Source: Oscillospiraceae bacterium (GTDB lineage: Bacteria > Bacillota > Clostridia > Oscillospirales > Oscillospiraceae). From it: a DNA stretch of 40,123 nt. Below are positions 24,029-32,460 of the stretch, piece after piece (positions within the stretch are counted from its first letter, which is position 1; every line of letters starts with the position of its first letter). A program made the position numbers and the translations under genes. The notes below the pieces were generated by a model. It was not told the origin of the DNA, did not search any database, and saw only the letters and a list, made by a program, of their open reading frames with translations. The stretch is from contig JAFPWF010000033.1 of assembly GCA_017395085.1 (NCBI GenBank), positions 1 to 40,123 of the forward strand, written 5' to 3'.

Positions 24029-24185
24029 ATTTCGTTCTCCTATCTTTCTTGTGCGCAATGATCACGGATTGCTCCAGCCAGTGCTGACGGATCGCGTCCA
24101 TTATTTCAATCGCAATGGACTCTTTCAGCCAGCGCTGATATGCTTTCCACGCTTCCGGATTGCGTTTGATTCTTGGATTTGCCAT
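24000..24185 (-). CDS. Small basic hypothetical protein
   Basis: This 61-residue basic protein (MANPRIKRNPEAWKAYQRWLKES...) lies 19 bp after the NlpC/P60 gene with an AGAAGG site before its ATG at 24185. It overlaps the DUF4315 start by 29 bp. No family is recognised. Operon position and spacing make it a plausible real gene. Confidence 0.5.
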   Translation of the reverse strand: MANPRIKRNPEAWKAYQRWLKESIAIEIMDAIRQHWLEQSVIIAHKKDRRTKYVLNHSRTN

Positions 24186-24204
24186 AGTTATTGCCTTCTA
24201 TGAA

Positions 24205-25683
24205 TTACGGTGTCGGCAGACGTCCGTAGCAGTAGAAATGACTTGACCAATAGGCGCTCGTCAGATCTGCGTACTGAATGGGGTCGCCGCAGTGGATCAT
24301 CATATTGTTGCCGACATAGATGCCGACGTGAGTGACGCCGTCAGGGATTTCTGCTGCATAGGTGTATTTGAAGAATACCAAATCGCCGGGTTTCGCATTT
24401 GCAGCGGACACCGGCGTGCAAATGTTGCAGAGTCCGATCGCACCGAGCCTGCCGTAGTTCCAGCCGGAGTGGTTGATGACCCAACTGACGTAGCCGGAGC
24501 AGTCAAAACTCGTTGCAGGCGTTGAGCCGCCCCAGACATACGGATAGCCGAGGTACTTTGTCGCCTCCGCCATCATCGCTGCGAAAACTTCATCTTCCAG
24601 CGCTTCCGGCGGGATCGTATAGCGCAGGAAATCGTCGTTGTAGTAGAGACTGATATAGATGGACGTGGGGAACAGATCAGGTCTGTTCCCCAGCGTGGTC
24701 ATATACATCGCGTAAACAGCCAACTGTTCTTCGGACATCAACTGAATCGGGATATGGGACAGATCGTAGTTTTTCAGCGTCACCGTACAGATATAGTAGG
24801 TGTATTCCACCTCGACTTCTTCTGTCGTCACTTCACCCGTTTCCGGATCGGTGACTTCCCGTTCTTCCGTCCGTGTTCGCGTTTCGGTCGTAACCGTTTC
24901 CGTCAGACTGTACTGCATCTCATAACACACCGACAGATCTGACTGAACGTCTGAGATCGTCCAGGCGTTGTTGTGCAGGGCGGTCAACAGCGACAGCAGC
25001 ACATACGGGTCGTGTCCGATGTCATCCAGTTCGTAGCGGTATTCGTCATAGCTGTGCGTGGATTCGTAGTTGTCCAACTGCTGCTGCAGCGCCGCCTCCA
25101 TACCGGCGTACTGCGCTTCCGCCGCAAGCAGATCTTCGTCTGCGCTCGGGTAGGTCGTCGCGCCGACAACGGACGAGCCTCCTTGCGCGACTGCGCTTCC
25201 GCCGGAGAGAAGGGAATAAACTACCAGGCCAACAACAAGGATTACCACGGCAACGATTGTGCCGGTTTTGTGCCTTGCGGCGAACTCCGCAGCCTTCTCG
25301 GCGGCTTTTTCTGTCTTTTCGGCTGCCTTTGCGGCGGCTTTCCCGGATTTCTTTGCGCTTGCGTCCTTCTTGACTTTCCGCTTTTGATACTCGGCTGCAG
25401 CGCTTTTGCCGTGCTTTTTCGTTTCAGAACGGTGCTGCTTCTGATTGTGTTTCTTCTGTCGGTGGTTTGCGGTAATCCGAAGACTGTTTTTCGCGGCTTC
25501 TTCTCCGCGATGCGCGCTTTCTACGCCCACGTTGTCCTGCTCATATTGGTTGATTTCATTGTGGATCGTGGCAGACGCGGTTGTACCAACAGACCGCGCA
25601 ACGCCGGATGACGGTCTCCTTGTTCGCTTGACGGCGGCTTCTTCTTCCAGTTCAGCATTGCTGAATTTCAGACGCCTTGCCAT
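24205..25683 (-). CDS. Membrane-anchored NlpC/P60 cell-wall hydrolase of the transfer apparatus
   Basis: This 492-residue protein has a long basic cytoplasmic N-terminus (1-138, rich in K/A with EKTEKAAEKAAE repeats), one transmembrane segment (about 141-160), a middle external region (about 175-365) and a C-terminal NlpC/P60 domain. The catalytic set is Cys395 (DCSGYVSW), His452 (THVGIYVG) and likely His464 (MIHCGD). Such enzymes cut peptidoglycan stem peptides and open the wall for the conjugation channel, as VirB1/Orf14-type proteins do. It lies 6 bp downstream of the BRO-N gene in the T4SS operon. The lysine-rich N-terminus could contact DNA or other channel parts. Confidence 0.9.
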   Translation of the reverse strand: MARRLKFSNAELEEEAAVKRTRRPSSGVARSVGTTASATIHNEINQYEQDNVGVESAHRGEEAAKNSLRITANHRQKKHNQKQHRSETKKHGKSAAAEYQKRKVKKDASAKKSGKAAAKAAEKTEKAAEKAAEFAARHKTGTIVAVVILVVGLVVYSLLSGGSAVAQGGSSVVGATTYPSADEDLLAAEAQYAGMEAALQQQLDNYESTHSYDEYRYELDDIGHDPYVLLSLLTALHNNAWTISDVQSDLSVCYEMQYSLTETVTTETRTRTEEREVTDPETGEVTTEEVEVEYTYYICTVTLKNYDLSHIPIQLMSEEQLAVYAMYMTTLGNRPDLFPTSIYISLYYNDDFLRYTIPPEALEDEVFAAMMAEATKYLGYPYVWGGSTPATSFDCSGYVSWVINHSGWNYGRLGAIGLCNICTPVSAANAKPGDLVFFKYTYAAEIPDGVTHVGIYVGNNMMIHCGDPIQYADLTSAYWSSHFYCYGRLPTP

Positions 25684-25689
25684 AACGGA

Positions 25690-26172
25690 TCAGCGCTCGA
25701 AAATCAGCTTTCGGAGGATCTGCATAACGATCCTCAAGTCATCCTGGGCAAGCGTAATTGCCTCGACGATGTCATCCATTTCCGTGGGAGTAACAACTAC
25801 GTCGGTCGTTGCCGCAGGCGGCTGCTTTTCTTCCGACCACAGATTCTTGACTTCATACACCTCGTAATTCACCTTGGGAACTTCGTTAAGAAGCCAACTG
25901 CAGACGCCCTCTGCGTACGGATCACGGGATGCTTTGCAGAGCCGATTGACATCTGCAACCGAGATAAAGTTCATTTTGCGCACGCCGCGCTTGCCTTCGT
26001 AGCGGAGTTTGCCGATCGATTTGCAGTAGTATCTTACTGCGCCGCGCGGATCTTTGAAGCCAAACAAACGGGCAACGTCCGTTGCGCAGTAGACAAGGAA
26101 AAGGTCGTCAATCGTAACGATGCGGACATCGCCGAAGACACAGCTGGAGACAGTTTTACAAGTTAAATTCAT
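25690..26172 (-). CDS. BRO-N/antirepressor-like domain protein
   Basis: The first 100 residues of this 160-residue protein match the BRO-N pattern: FGDVRIVTIDDLFLVYCATDVARLFGFKDPRGAV, then a FISVADVNRLCKASRDPYAE section. BRO-N domains occur in phage antirepressors and are thought to bind DNA. The C-terminal 50 residues form an unrelated helix. Its ATG overlaps the virB4 stop by 4 bp, so it is made with the channel proteins. A regulator or DNA-binding adaptor inside a T4SS operon is unexpected. Feedback control of transfer genes is possible but not shown. Confidence 0.75.
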   Translation of the reverse strand: MNLTCKTVSSCVFGDVRIVTIDDLFLVYCATDVARLFGFKDPRGAVRYYCKSIGKLRYEGKRGVRKMNFISVADVNRLCKASRDPYAEGVCSWLLNEVPKVNYEVYEVKNLWSEEKQPPAATTDVVVTPTEMDDIVEAITLAQDDLRIVMQILRKLIFER

Positions 26173-28586
26173 ACTTTCTTTTTTCCTTTCGGTTTTCCTT
26201 TCGATTTTTCCGCTTGTTCCTGCGGTTTTGTGGTCATAATGCGGTAGAGTTCCGTCTCCTTCGGGAAACGGTCTACAAAGGGCAGAATGGTACTGCCATA
26301 AAAAATCAGCCCTTCGCCTTCACCCGAGTGGGTGACATACGAGAGCTGATGCGGGGAGATGTTCAGTTGCTTTGCGAGGATCTGCCGGTCGCCGGACGCC
26401 TGATTGAGCATATAGATATAATCGGAGTTTTCAAAGATGTTCTCCACCTCGCGCGAGGAAAGCAGATCTTTGACGTTCTGCGTAATGCCGGTCGGAATGC
26501 CGCCCCACTTTCGGAAGCGTTTCCAGATCTCCACGGTGTACACGGCGGTCTGTTCTTCGCGCAGCAGAAGGTGCATCTCGTCGATATAGTATCTCGTACT
26601 CTTGTGGGCGACGCGGTTGACTGTGACGCGGTTCCAAACCTGATCCTGTACGATCAGCATACCGATCTTTTTCAGCTGCTTGCCGAGTTCCTTGATGTCG
26701 TAGGCAACAACGCGGCTCTGGATATTGACGTTCGTCCTGTGGTTGAACACGTTGAGCGAGCCGGTGACGTAGATTTCCAACGCGGTAGCGAGGTACTGCG
26801 CTTCCTTTTCGTCCTGCGCCCGCAGCGCGTTGTACAAGTCCTCCAGAACCGGCATTTTCTCCGGCGCGGGGTCTGCAAGATAATCGCGGTAGACCATACG
26901 GACGCAGCGGTCAATGATGGTCTTTTCGACCGGCTGCAAGCCGTCCTTCCCGCCAACGATCAATTCGCACAGCGAAAGAATGAAATCGGATTTCAGCGAA
27001 AGCGGATTGTCGTCCTCGCTGTAATTGAGGTTCAGGTCCATCGGGTTGATGAAGTCGCCGGAGGTCGGGGAGATATGGATGACCTGTCCGTGCAGACGCT
27101 CGACCAGCGTGCCGTATTCCGATTCGGGATCGCAGATGATGATGTCGTCATCCGTCACGAAAAACACGTTGCTGATCTCACGCTTTGCCGAGAACGATTT
27201 GCCGCTGCCGGGGGTGCCGAGGATCAGACCATTGGGGTTCTTCAAGAGCTTGCGATCCACCATAATCAGATTGTTGGAAAGCGCGTTTAAGCCGCAGTAC
27301 AGCGCCTCGTTTCCGGCTTGGAACAGTTCCTGCGTTGTAAACGGCACGAAGATCGCCACGCCGGAGGTCGTCATACCGCGTTGGATCTCGATCTGATTCA
27401 AGCCAAGCGGGAGGCAGCTCATAAGACCTTCTTCCTGCCGGAAGTCCAGACGAGTCAGCGCACAGTTGTATTTCTGCGCGATGCTGGAAATCTGGAAGAC
27501 GTTGTTATCCAACTGCTGCTGCGTATCCGCAATATTCATTACGAGGAACGTCAGCAGGAACATACGCTCGTTGCGTCCCTGCAAATCCTGCAGGAGCTTC
27601 TTTGCTTCCTCGCTGTAGGTCGCAAGGTCGGACGGAATGATGTCCATATCGTAGCCGGCGCGAACCGCTTTCTTCTGCTCCTCAATGGTCATCTTCTGCA
27701 GATCGGTGATCTTGCGCTTGATCGTCTTGATCGCCTTGCCCTGGTCGATCGACTGCACGTGCATCGACACGACAAGAGAGCTTTCCAGATCAAGAAAATC
27801 GGCAAGCAGACGGTCGTTCAGTTCCGGAGCGAGAATCTGCAAGAACGACGCCGCGCCGATCTTTTGACCGATGCGGAACGTGCTGCCCTTGCGGAACTCA
27901 AAAGAACTCGGCGCGATATAGTCCTTTACGGACAGACCGGACGGAGCGAGCCAATCCCAGTTAAAGCGGAACGGAACCTGCGTATCCATATGGAACAGGC
28001 CGTGCATTACCTGCAGGCGCTCCTTGCCGTTCAAAGGCACAGCAGAGACGCCCAACTGCTTGAAGTTGTTGAGTACGTCAATCTCGATACGCTCCAACCG
28101 CGGTTTTGCCGTTCGCAGAGACGAGGCCTCGATGCCGAAGGTCAGATACTTGGTCTTAATCAGACCGTTGTTGCCCTTGGAAAGCTGGCTGCGGAGGAAC
28201 GTCTGGTATTCTTCCGCGATGCTGTCGAAAGCATCTCCGCGAAGCGGGATGGAAATGCTGTCGGCGTAGGTTTCTTTCGTCGCTGCCATATTCACAAAGG
28301 AAAGCTGGAACTTGACGGAAGAATCAAAGTAGTTCAGGAAATCGCACCAGCCGTCAAAGATCGCGGCTTTGCCCTCGTTCTGGTTGAGCTGATAGTTGAT
28401 GTCCTGAAACTGAATTGTTTTTGTGTAGTAATTCGGGCAGACGCGGCAGATGCCGTCGGGAAACATCCGTTCAAAAGGGATGCTGTCCTGCGCGGACTTT
28501 CTGCGTTTGTCCTGCCGTTTCGCTTTGGCGACAGCCGCTTCAATCTTTTTTCTGTCGCTGCGGGAGAGTGCGTGTTGGTCTGACAA
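26169..28586 (-). CDS. virB4: VirB4-like conjugation ATPase
   Basis: This 805-residue protein is the main T4SS energy source. Walker A is GTPGSGKS at about 455-462 and the Walker B-type YYIDEMHLLL lies near 667-676, followed by an ENIFENSDYIYMLNQASGDR region. The start codon is TTG at 28586, preceded by GAGGAGG at 9 bp. This puts the start 47 bp inside the PrgI gene, a common VirB3-VirB4 overlap. The N-terminal 250 residues form the VirB4 accessory domain. It should act at the cytoplasmic membrane with VirD4 and VirB6. The stop overlaps BRO-N by 4 bp. Confidence 0.94.
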   Translation of the reverse strand: MSDQHALSRSDRKKIEAAVAKAKRQDKRRKSAQDSIPFERMFPDGICRVCPNYYTKTIQFQDINYQLNQNEGKAAIFDGWCDFLNYFDSSVKFQLSFVNMAATKETYADSISIPLRGDAFDSIAEEYQTFLRSQLSKGNNGLIKTKYLTFGIEASSLRTAKPRLERIEIDVLNNFKQLGVSAVPLNGKERLQVMHGLFHMDTQVPFRFNWDWLAPSGLSVKDYIAPSSFEFRKGSTFRIGQKIGAASFLQILAPELNDRLLADFLDLESSLVVSMHVQSIDQGKAIKTIKRKITDLQKMTIEEQKKAVRAGYDMDIIPSDLATYSEEAKKLLQDLQGRNERMFLLTFLVMNIADTQQQLDNNVFQISSIAQKYNCALTRLDFRQEEGLMSCLPLGLNQIEIQRGMTTSGVAIFVPFTTQELFQAGNEALYCGLNALSNNLIMVDRKLLKNPNGLILGTPGSGKSFSAKREISNVFFVTDDDIIICDPESEYGTLVERLHGQVIHISPTSGDFINPMDLNLNYSEDDNPLSLKSDFILSLCELIVGGKDGLQPVEKTIIDRCVRMVYRDYLADPAPEKMPVLEDLYNALRAQDEKEAQYLATALEIYVTGSLNVFNHRTNVNIQSRVVAYDIKELGKQLKKIGMLIVQDQVWNRVTVNRVAHKSTRYYIDEMHLLLREEQTAVYTVEIWKRFRKWGGIPTGITQNVKDLLSSREVENIFENSDYIYMLNQASGDRQILAKQLNISPHQLSYVTHSGEGEGLIFYGSTILPFVDRFPKETELYRIMTTKPQEQAEKSKGKPKGKKKV

Positions 28587-28938
28587 TTTGTGCGACCTCC
28601 TCGTTCAGTTTTTCCTGCCGCTGCAGCAGGGCGTAATAGTTGTTCGTTTCATACGGTCGCTGTTTCGGTCGGAGAAAACTCACCTGAATGATGTTTCGCA
28701 GGACCTTTTCCAGCGGCTGACCGTTCTTCTCGTACATAGCGAACAGGAAGAACGGGAGCATAATCACGACCATTACAATTGCCGCAGGGCTGGTTCCGGT
28801 GAATGAGCGAAGCAGAAAGAACGCCGGGATTCCAATTGCTGCTCCGATGCCGAAGCAGATGAGCTGCCGCTTGGTCAGATTGAACAGCACTTTCGTCTTT
28901 ACTTCGCTTAAATCTTTCGGCACGGTAACGTATGCCAT
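28540..28938 (-). CDS. PrgI-family membrane protein (VirB3-like)
   Basis: This 132-residue protein matches PrgI: the opening YVTVPKDLSEVKTKVLFNLTKRQ, two closely spaced membrane segments (about 27-45 and 51-68), and a cytoplasmic tail with YEKNGQPLEKVLRN and RPKQRPYETNN. It corresponds to VirB3, which partners VirB4 in the channel base. Its 3' end overlaps virB4 by 47 bp. The AAGGAGGC site is in the 15-bp gap after the VirB6-like gene. Confidence 0.9.
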   Translation of the reverse strand: MAYVTVPKDLSEVKTKVLFNLTKRQLICFGIGAAIGIPAFFLLRSFTGTSPAAIVMVVIMLPFFLFAMYEKNGQPLEKVLRNIIQVSFLRPKQRPYETNNYYALLQRQEKLNEEVAQIVRPTRTLPQRQKKD

Positions 28939-28953
28939 TGAATTGCCTCCTTC

Positions 28954-29844
28954 TTAATGGGCGCTGAATATGGATTTGGACAGAGAGCCCGTCTTGAACA
29001 GCGTGAAGCAGAGCAGGACGGTGTAGCCCATACAGGTCCACATCGCGTAGCTGATGTCGCTCGCGGACGCAATGTTGCGGACAAGGACGGCGTAGATCGC
29101 GACACACACGATCATCAAAAACGCCTGGAACGCGAGCGCAAACAGAGAACGGATATAGTTCTGCCCCATACCGCCGCTTTCTCTGTGCAGCATCGTCGCC
29201 ATCGGGATCGGCGCAACGGAGGTGACGAGGTAGATCTCGATCATTCTGCCGTAGGTGACGAGGAAGATGCAGACCGTCAGCGCCCAAACGCTGATACCGA
29301 CAAAGAGCGACTGGAACCACAAGCCGAAGAGAGAACCGACGCTGTAGGTACTCAGCGTTGCCCGGATTTCTTCGGAAGTCAGTCCGATGTCGATATTGGT
29401 GCTTCCTGCGATGATGCCTGCTGCGTCATTGACGACAGAGTGCGCGACGTCGAAGATGCCCATCACGATGTTCCAGGTATTCGTCAGAATCAGAATGGCG
29501 CACGCGGTCTTGAAGATCCACTTGAAGAACATCCAGACGTCCACGTCATTGTGAAGATGGTTCTTCTCGGTCACCAACTGGATCAGCTCCAGCGTCATCA
29601 CGAAGGCGAGAATGACGCCCGCGATCGGGATGATGATGTTCTCCGACAGAGTGTGGATCATCGTATATATGCTGCTGTTCCAGCCTTGCGGCGTTGCGCC
29701 GACGTCTCCGGAGATTTCGCCGACCTTTGCGTTCACCGTCTCAAACAGACTTGAAAGATTGCTGACAATGCCATCCGTCAACAGGCCTCTGATCCAGTCT
29801 TCAAGCCAAGATAGAATTGTTATCACATCCTTTGGGGCTCCCAT
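28954..29844 (-). CDS. VirB6/TrbL-like polytopic channel protein
   Basis: This 296-residue protein has five to six hydrophobic segments (around 60-85, 105-130, 175-200, 208-235, 240-262, 272-290). Motifs are typical of the VirB6-like protein of these ICEs: GWNSSIYTMIHTLSENIIIPIAGVILAFV near 48-76 and FFKWIFKTACAILILTNTWN near 104-123. It should form the inner-membrane part of the conjugation channel. The start is uncertain. The ATG at 29844 lies at the loop edge of a 9-bp hairpin with no Shine-Dalgarno sequence, while a GTG at 29826 would give a start more like relatives and has GGAG upstream. Confidence 0.85.
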   Translation of the reverse strand: MGAPKDVITILSWLEDWIRGLLTDGIVSNLSSLFETVNAKVGEISGDVGATPQGWNSSIYTMIHTLSENIIIPIAGVILAFVMTLELIQLVTEKNHLHNDVDVWMFFKWIFKTACAILILTNTWNIVMGIFDVAHSVVNDAAGIIAGSTNIDIGLTSEEIRATLSTYSVGSLFGLWFQSLFVGISVWALTVCIFLVTYGRMIEIYLVTSVAPIPMATMLHRESGGMGQNYIRSLFALAFQAFLMIVCVAIYAVLVRNIASASDISYAMWTCMGYTVLLCFTLFKTGSLSKSIFSAH

Positions 29845-29856
29845 AACGGGAGCCCC
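29834..29856 (-). promoter_or_regulatory. 9-bp hairpin enclosing the annotated virB6-like start
   Basis: GGGGCTCCC (29834-29842) pairs exactly with GGGAGCCCC (29848-29856) around a 5-base loop. The candidate ATG (29842-29844) straddles the stem edge. In mRNA this could hide the start, act as an attenuator between the VirB2-like and VirB6-like genes, or simply be a 5' leader if translation starts at the GTG at 29826. Confidence 0.6.
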
Positions 29857-29871
29857 GGTTTATTTCTTGTA

Positions 29872-30087
29872 TCAGCCGAACAGACCGGAAAGCAGCGGCA
29901 CGAGCGTGATGCCGATCAGGGCGATACCGCCGCCTGCCATAAGCTGCTTCATACCCTGCGACTTTGCGCCGGGGTTATCGTTTCCGTAACCTTCCATCAG
30001 GTTGATGCCGCCCCAGATCGCAAGACCTGCGCCGAGGGCGATCACAAGCGTTTGCAGTACACCGACTGCGGAGTTGAAAAAAGACAT
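29872..30087 (-). CDS. Maff2-family small membrane protein (VirB2-like)
   Basis: This 71-residue protein has two hydrophobic helices (about 7-27 and 49-69) joined by a polar loop (GYGNDNPGAKSQGMKQL). This is the Maff2 pattern found immediately before the VirB6-like gene in Tn1549-like ICEs. By size, topology and position it is the VirB2-like subunit of the channel. The Shine-Dalgarno sequence is weak and it follows a 98-bp leader with nested hairpins, so its translation may be controlled by RNA structure. Confidence 0.85.
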   Translation of the reverse strand: MSFFNSAVGVLQTLVIALGAGLAIWGGINLMEGYGNDNPGAKSQGMKQLMAGGGIALIGITLVPLLSGLFG

Positions 30088-30097
30088 TTGCGATACT

Positions 30098-30176
30098 ACC
30101 GGGAAGCGAACGGTAAGAGAGTCGGGTCACAAGTCGCTTCCGGTATTCCTCCAAAAGTTATTGTGTTTTGTGACCC
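30098..30176 (-). promoter_or_regulatory. Nested inverted repeats in the leader of the VirB2-like gene
   Basis: Two interlocked repeat pairs lie in the gap between virD4 and the Maff2 gene. One is 30098-30109 with 30134-30144 (one bulged base). The other is GGGTCACAA (30124-30132) with TTGTGACCC (30168-30176). The loop of one contains an arm of the other, so the two hairpins could form a pseudoknot or exclude each other. A regulatory leader is inferred from shape only. Confidence 0.45.
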
Positions 30177-30185
30177 TGTGTTGGT

Positions 30186-31970
30186 TTAGGCGGGTTGTTC
30201 TTTTGCTGTGATTTCGTAGACATCGCAAAGCTGCTCCTGCCGGAGCGTCAGTTGGCAGCTGATGTGCTTTGCGATATCAAATTCGTTTCGCGGATCGTAG
30301 TCCGACAGGTATTTGTAGTTCGGATGCTTCGTGATGTCGTACTTGTCCGATAAGAACGGACGGACGCCTCGAAGCTGCAGAATACATTTGCTGCCGTCCA
30401 GGACCGCCAGTTCGTCCACAGAGGCAAGTTCCTTGCCCAGCTTCTGATAATTCAGGCTGTGACTTGTCTCTCTGCCACGGCTTTCGCCTGTGTTGAATGT
30501 GTCGATGGTTTCCTTGCCGAGCGCGGCGGAAAGGTCTTTCAGCGTGGTCGGCTCCGAGCCGCCGAGGAAAACCTGCGAGTCCATATTGCCGATAATTGTT
30601 TCGGCGTTATCTTTGTAGATTGCTTTGATCTGGCTTTTGGTCTGCCAGAACAGGCAGGCGGAGATCTCACGGGACCGAATCGTCGCCACCAGCTTGTCCA
30701 GATTGGGGATCTGTCCGATATTCGCCGCTTCGTCGATCAGACAGCGCACGTGGATGGGCAATCTGCCGCCGAATTCATCATCCGCCTTTTCACAAAGCAG
30801 ATTGAATAACTGCGAATAGATCATTGAGATCAGGAAATTGAACGTCGTATCGGTGTCCGACATAATGAGAAACAGCGCGGTTTTCTGCTTGTCGCCGATC
30901 GTTTCCCCGCCCAACTTGTCAAGTTCCAGTTCGTCGTACCGGACGATCTCGCGCAGCTCGGCAATGTCGAAGGGCGCTAGCCGCGCGCCGCAGGAAATGA
31001 GGATGGATTTCGCCGTCTTGCCTGCGGCGAGTTTGTACTTCTGATACTGCCGGACGGCAAAATGGTCCGGCTTGCTTACCGCCAGCTCGTCAAAAAGCTT
31101 ATCGACCGGATTCTTGAACGATTCGTCTTCCTCGCGGACTTCCATCGCGCCGAGGAATTCGAGCAGTGTGTTGAAGTTCTTCTCGTCGTCGATGCCCTCA
31201 TACCAGATGAGTCCGATCAGGGCAGAATAGAGCAGCGTTTCCGCTTTGATCCAGAAATCGTCGCCGGTCTTTCCGTCGCCCTTCGTGTTTGCGATGAGAA
31301 CGGTGACCAGTTTCAATATGTCCTTTTCGCTCTTGATATAGGCGAAGGGGTTATAGTGCAGGGACTTCTTGAAATTGATCGTGTTGAAGACCTTGATCTT
31401 GTACTTGTAGTGTTGGAGCATTTTCCCGCACTCCACGATGACCTGCCCTTTCGGGTCCGTCACAACGTAGGAACTGTGGCACTGCATCAGGTTGGGTTTC
31501 AGCCAGAAGCGCGTTTTACCGGAGCCGGAGCCGCCGACGATCAGGACGTTCTTGTTGCGGGCATACTTCGGATTCTTGGGGCGGTTGGACATCGTGAGGC
31601 GTTCGGTCTTCGTCAGAAGGATGTTGTTCCGGAAGACCGGGTCCTCGAAAGGGGCGATATCCTCCCGCGTCCCCCAGCGGGCAGAGCCGTATTCCTGATT
31701 TTTGCGGAACTTCTTGGCGTTTTTGCCCTTGACGTACACGACGAGGAAAACAATGCCGGCGCAGGCTGCGCCGACAAGCAGATCCACGGCGTGAAAGCTC
31801 GGCAGGAGGCTTTGAAACGCCTCCTGCAAGCCCTCGATGATGTGCATCGCCTTTTGGGAGAAACCGACGCCCGGCGCAAGCCGCGCCGCCTGCCCGAGTT
31901 TTGTCCCGAGCAATGCGACGATCAGATACGGCACACAAAGCAGGAGCTTTTTGCGCGTGGACTTTGTCAT
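30186..31970 (-). CDS. virD4: VirD4-like coupling protein
   Basis: This 594-residue protein is the coupling ATPase that hands the relaxase-DNA complex to the channel. Two N-terminal membrane segments lie at about 8-24 and 62-80. Walker A is GGSGSGKT at 146-153, followed by the KPNLMQCHSSYVVTDPKGQ section. A RCLIDEAANIG Walker B-type motif lies near residues 413-423, and SREISACLFWQTKSQIKAIY follows. Length and motifs match VirD4/TraG of Tn1549-like ICEs. Its ATG overlaps the pcfB stop by 4 bp, matching the PcfB-PcfC pairing known from pCF10. Confidence 0.94.
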   Translation of the reverse strand: MTKSTRKKLLLCVPYLIVALLGTKLGQAARLAPGVGFSQKAMHIIEGLQEAFQSLLPSFHAVDLLVGAACAGIVFLVVYVKGKNAKKFRKNQEYGSARWGTREDIAPFEDPVFRNNILLTKTERLTMSNRPKNPKYARNKNVLIVGGSGSGKTRFWLKPNLMQCHSSYVVTDPKGQVIVECGKMLQHYKYKIKVFNTINFKKSLHYNPFAYIKSEKDILKLVTVLIANTKGDGKTGDDFWIKAETLLYSALIGLIWYEGIDDEKNFNTLLEFLGAMEVREEDESFKNPVDKLFDELAVSKPDHFAVRQYQKYKLAAGKTAKSILISCGARLAPFDIAELREIVRYDELELDKLGGETIGDKQKTALFLIMSDTDTTFNFLISMIYSQLFNLLCEKADDEFGGRLPIHVRCLIDEAANIGQIPNLDKLVATIRSREISACLFWQTKSQIKAIYKDNAETIIGNMDSQVFLGGSEPTTLKDLSAALGKETIDTFNTGESRGRETSHSLNYQKLGKELASVDELAVLDGSKCILQLRGVRPFLSDKYDITKHPNYKYLSDYDPRNEFDIAKHISCQLTLRQEQLCDVYEITAKEQPA

Positions 31971-32455
31971 CGCTCCGGCTCCTGCCTGCGCGCTCTTGCC
32001 GGATCGTTCCTGCTCTGCTCCACGTTTCTTCGCAGAGCGTCGAGCAAAGACGGCTTATCGTGTTTGAGCGTTTTCGCGGCGTACTCCTTGAACGCGGCGA
32101 TGATGGCGTCCTCGTCGCGTCCTTTGAAGAACACGAGGAATCTTCGCTTCCCTTCGAAAACGGTTTTCTGAACGGCGAAGTCCACACCGTATTTTCGGGC
32201 GACGCGCTCAAAATCCCGAATGTCGCTCTTGGCGATCTCGATCGACTTGACGCCCTGATTTTGGGCGATCAGTTCCTTGACGGTCTGCTTTCCGACGGGC
32301 TTGACGTCTTTGCTTTCGACGTTCTTGCTCTGTACGCTTTTGCGCTGACGGCGGTATGCCAGATACTTGTTGATAGCGTCCCGGAGGACGCGGGCGGTCA
32401 ACCGGCTTGTGCTGATTGCAAGGGTAATGGTTTTCTGTTCTACTTCTTCCTGCAT
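31967..32455 (-). CDS. pcfB: PcfB-family (DUF3801) relaxosome adaptor
   Basis: Started at 32455, this gives 162 residues (MQEEVEQKTITLAIS...). The site AAGGAGTG lies in the end of the upstream sortase gene at suitable spacing. ATGs at 32461 and 32479 fit less well. The core has TARVLRDAINKYLAYRRQR, then VKSIEIAKSDIRDFERVARKYGVDFAV and FLVFFKGRDEDAIIAAFKEY, typical of PcfB. In pCF10, PcfB links relaxase substrate to the coupling protein. It overlaps virD4 by 4 bp. The tail has the shared SLLDAL motif (136-141). Confidence 0.9.
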   Translation of the reverse strand: MQEEVEQKTITLAISTSRLTARVLRDAINKYLAYRRQRKSVQSKNVESKDVKPVGKQTVKELIAQNQGVKSIEIAKSDIRDFERVARKYGVDFAVQKTVFEGKRRFLVFFKGRDEDAIIAAFKEYAAKTLKHDKPSLLDALRRNVEQSRNDPARARRQEPER

Positions 32456-32460
32456 ACGCA

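Noticed and set aside
24029-24058. Longer N-terminus of the DUF4315 protein
   Set aside because: The ATG at 24028 has AGGAG at good spacing and gives the usual family start.
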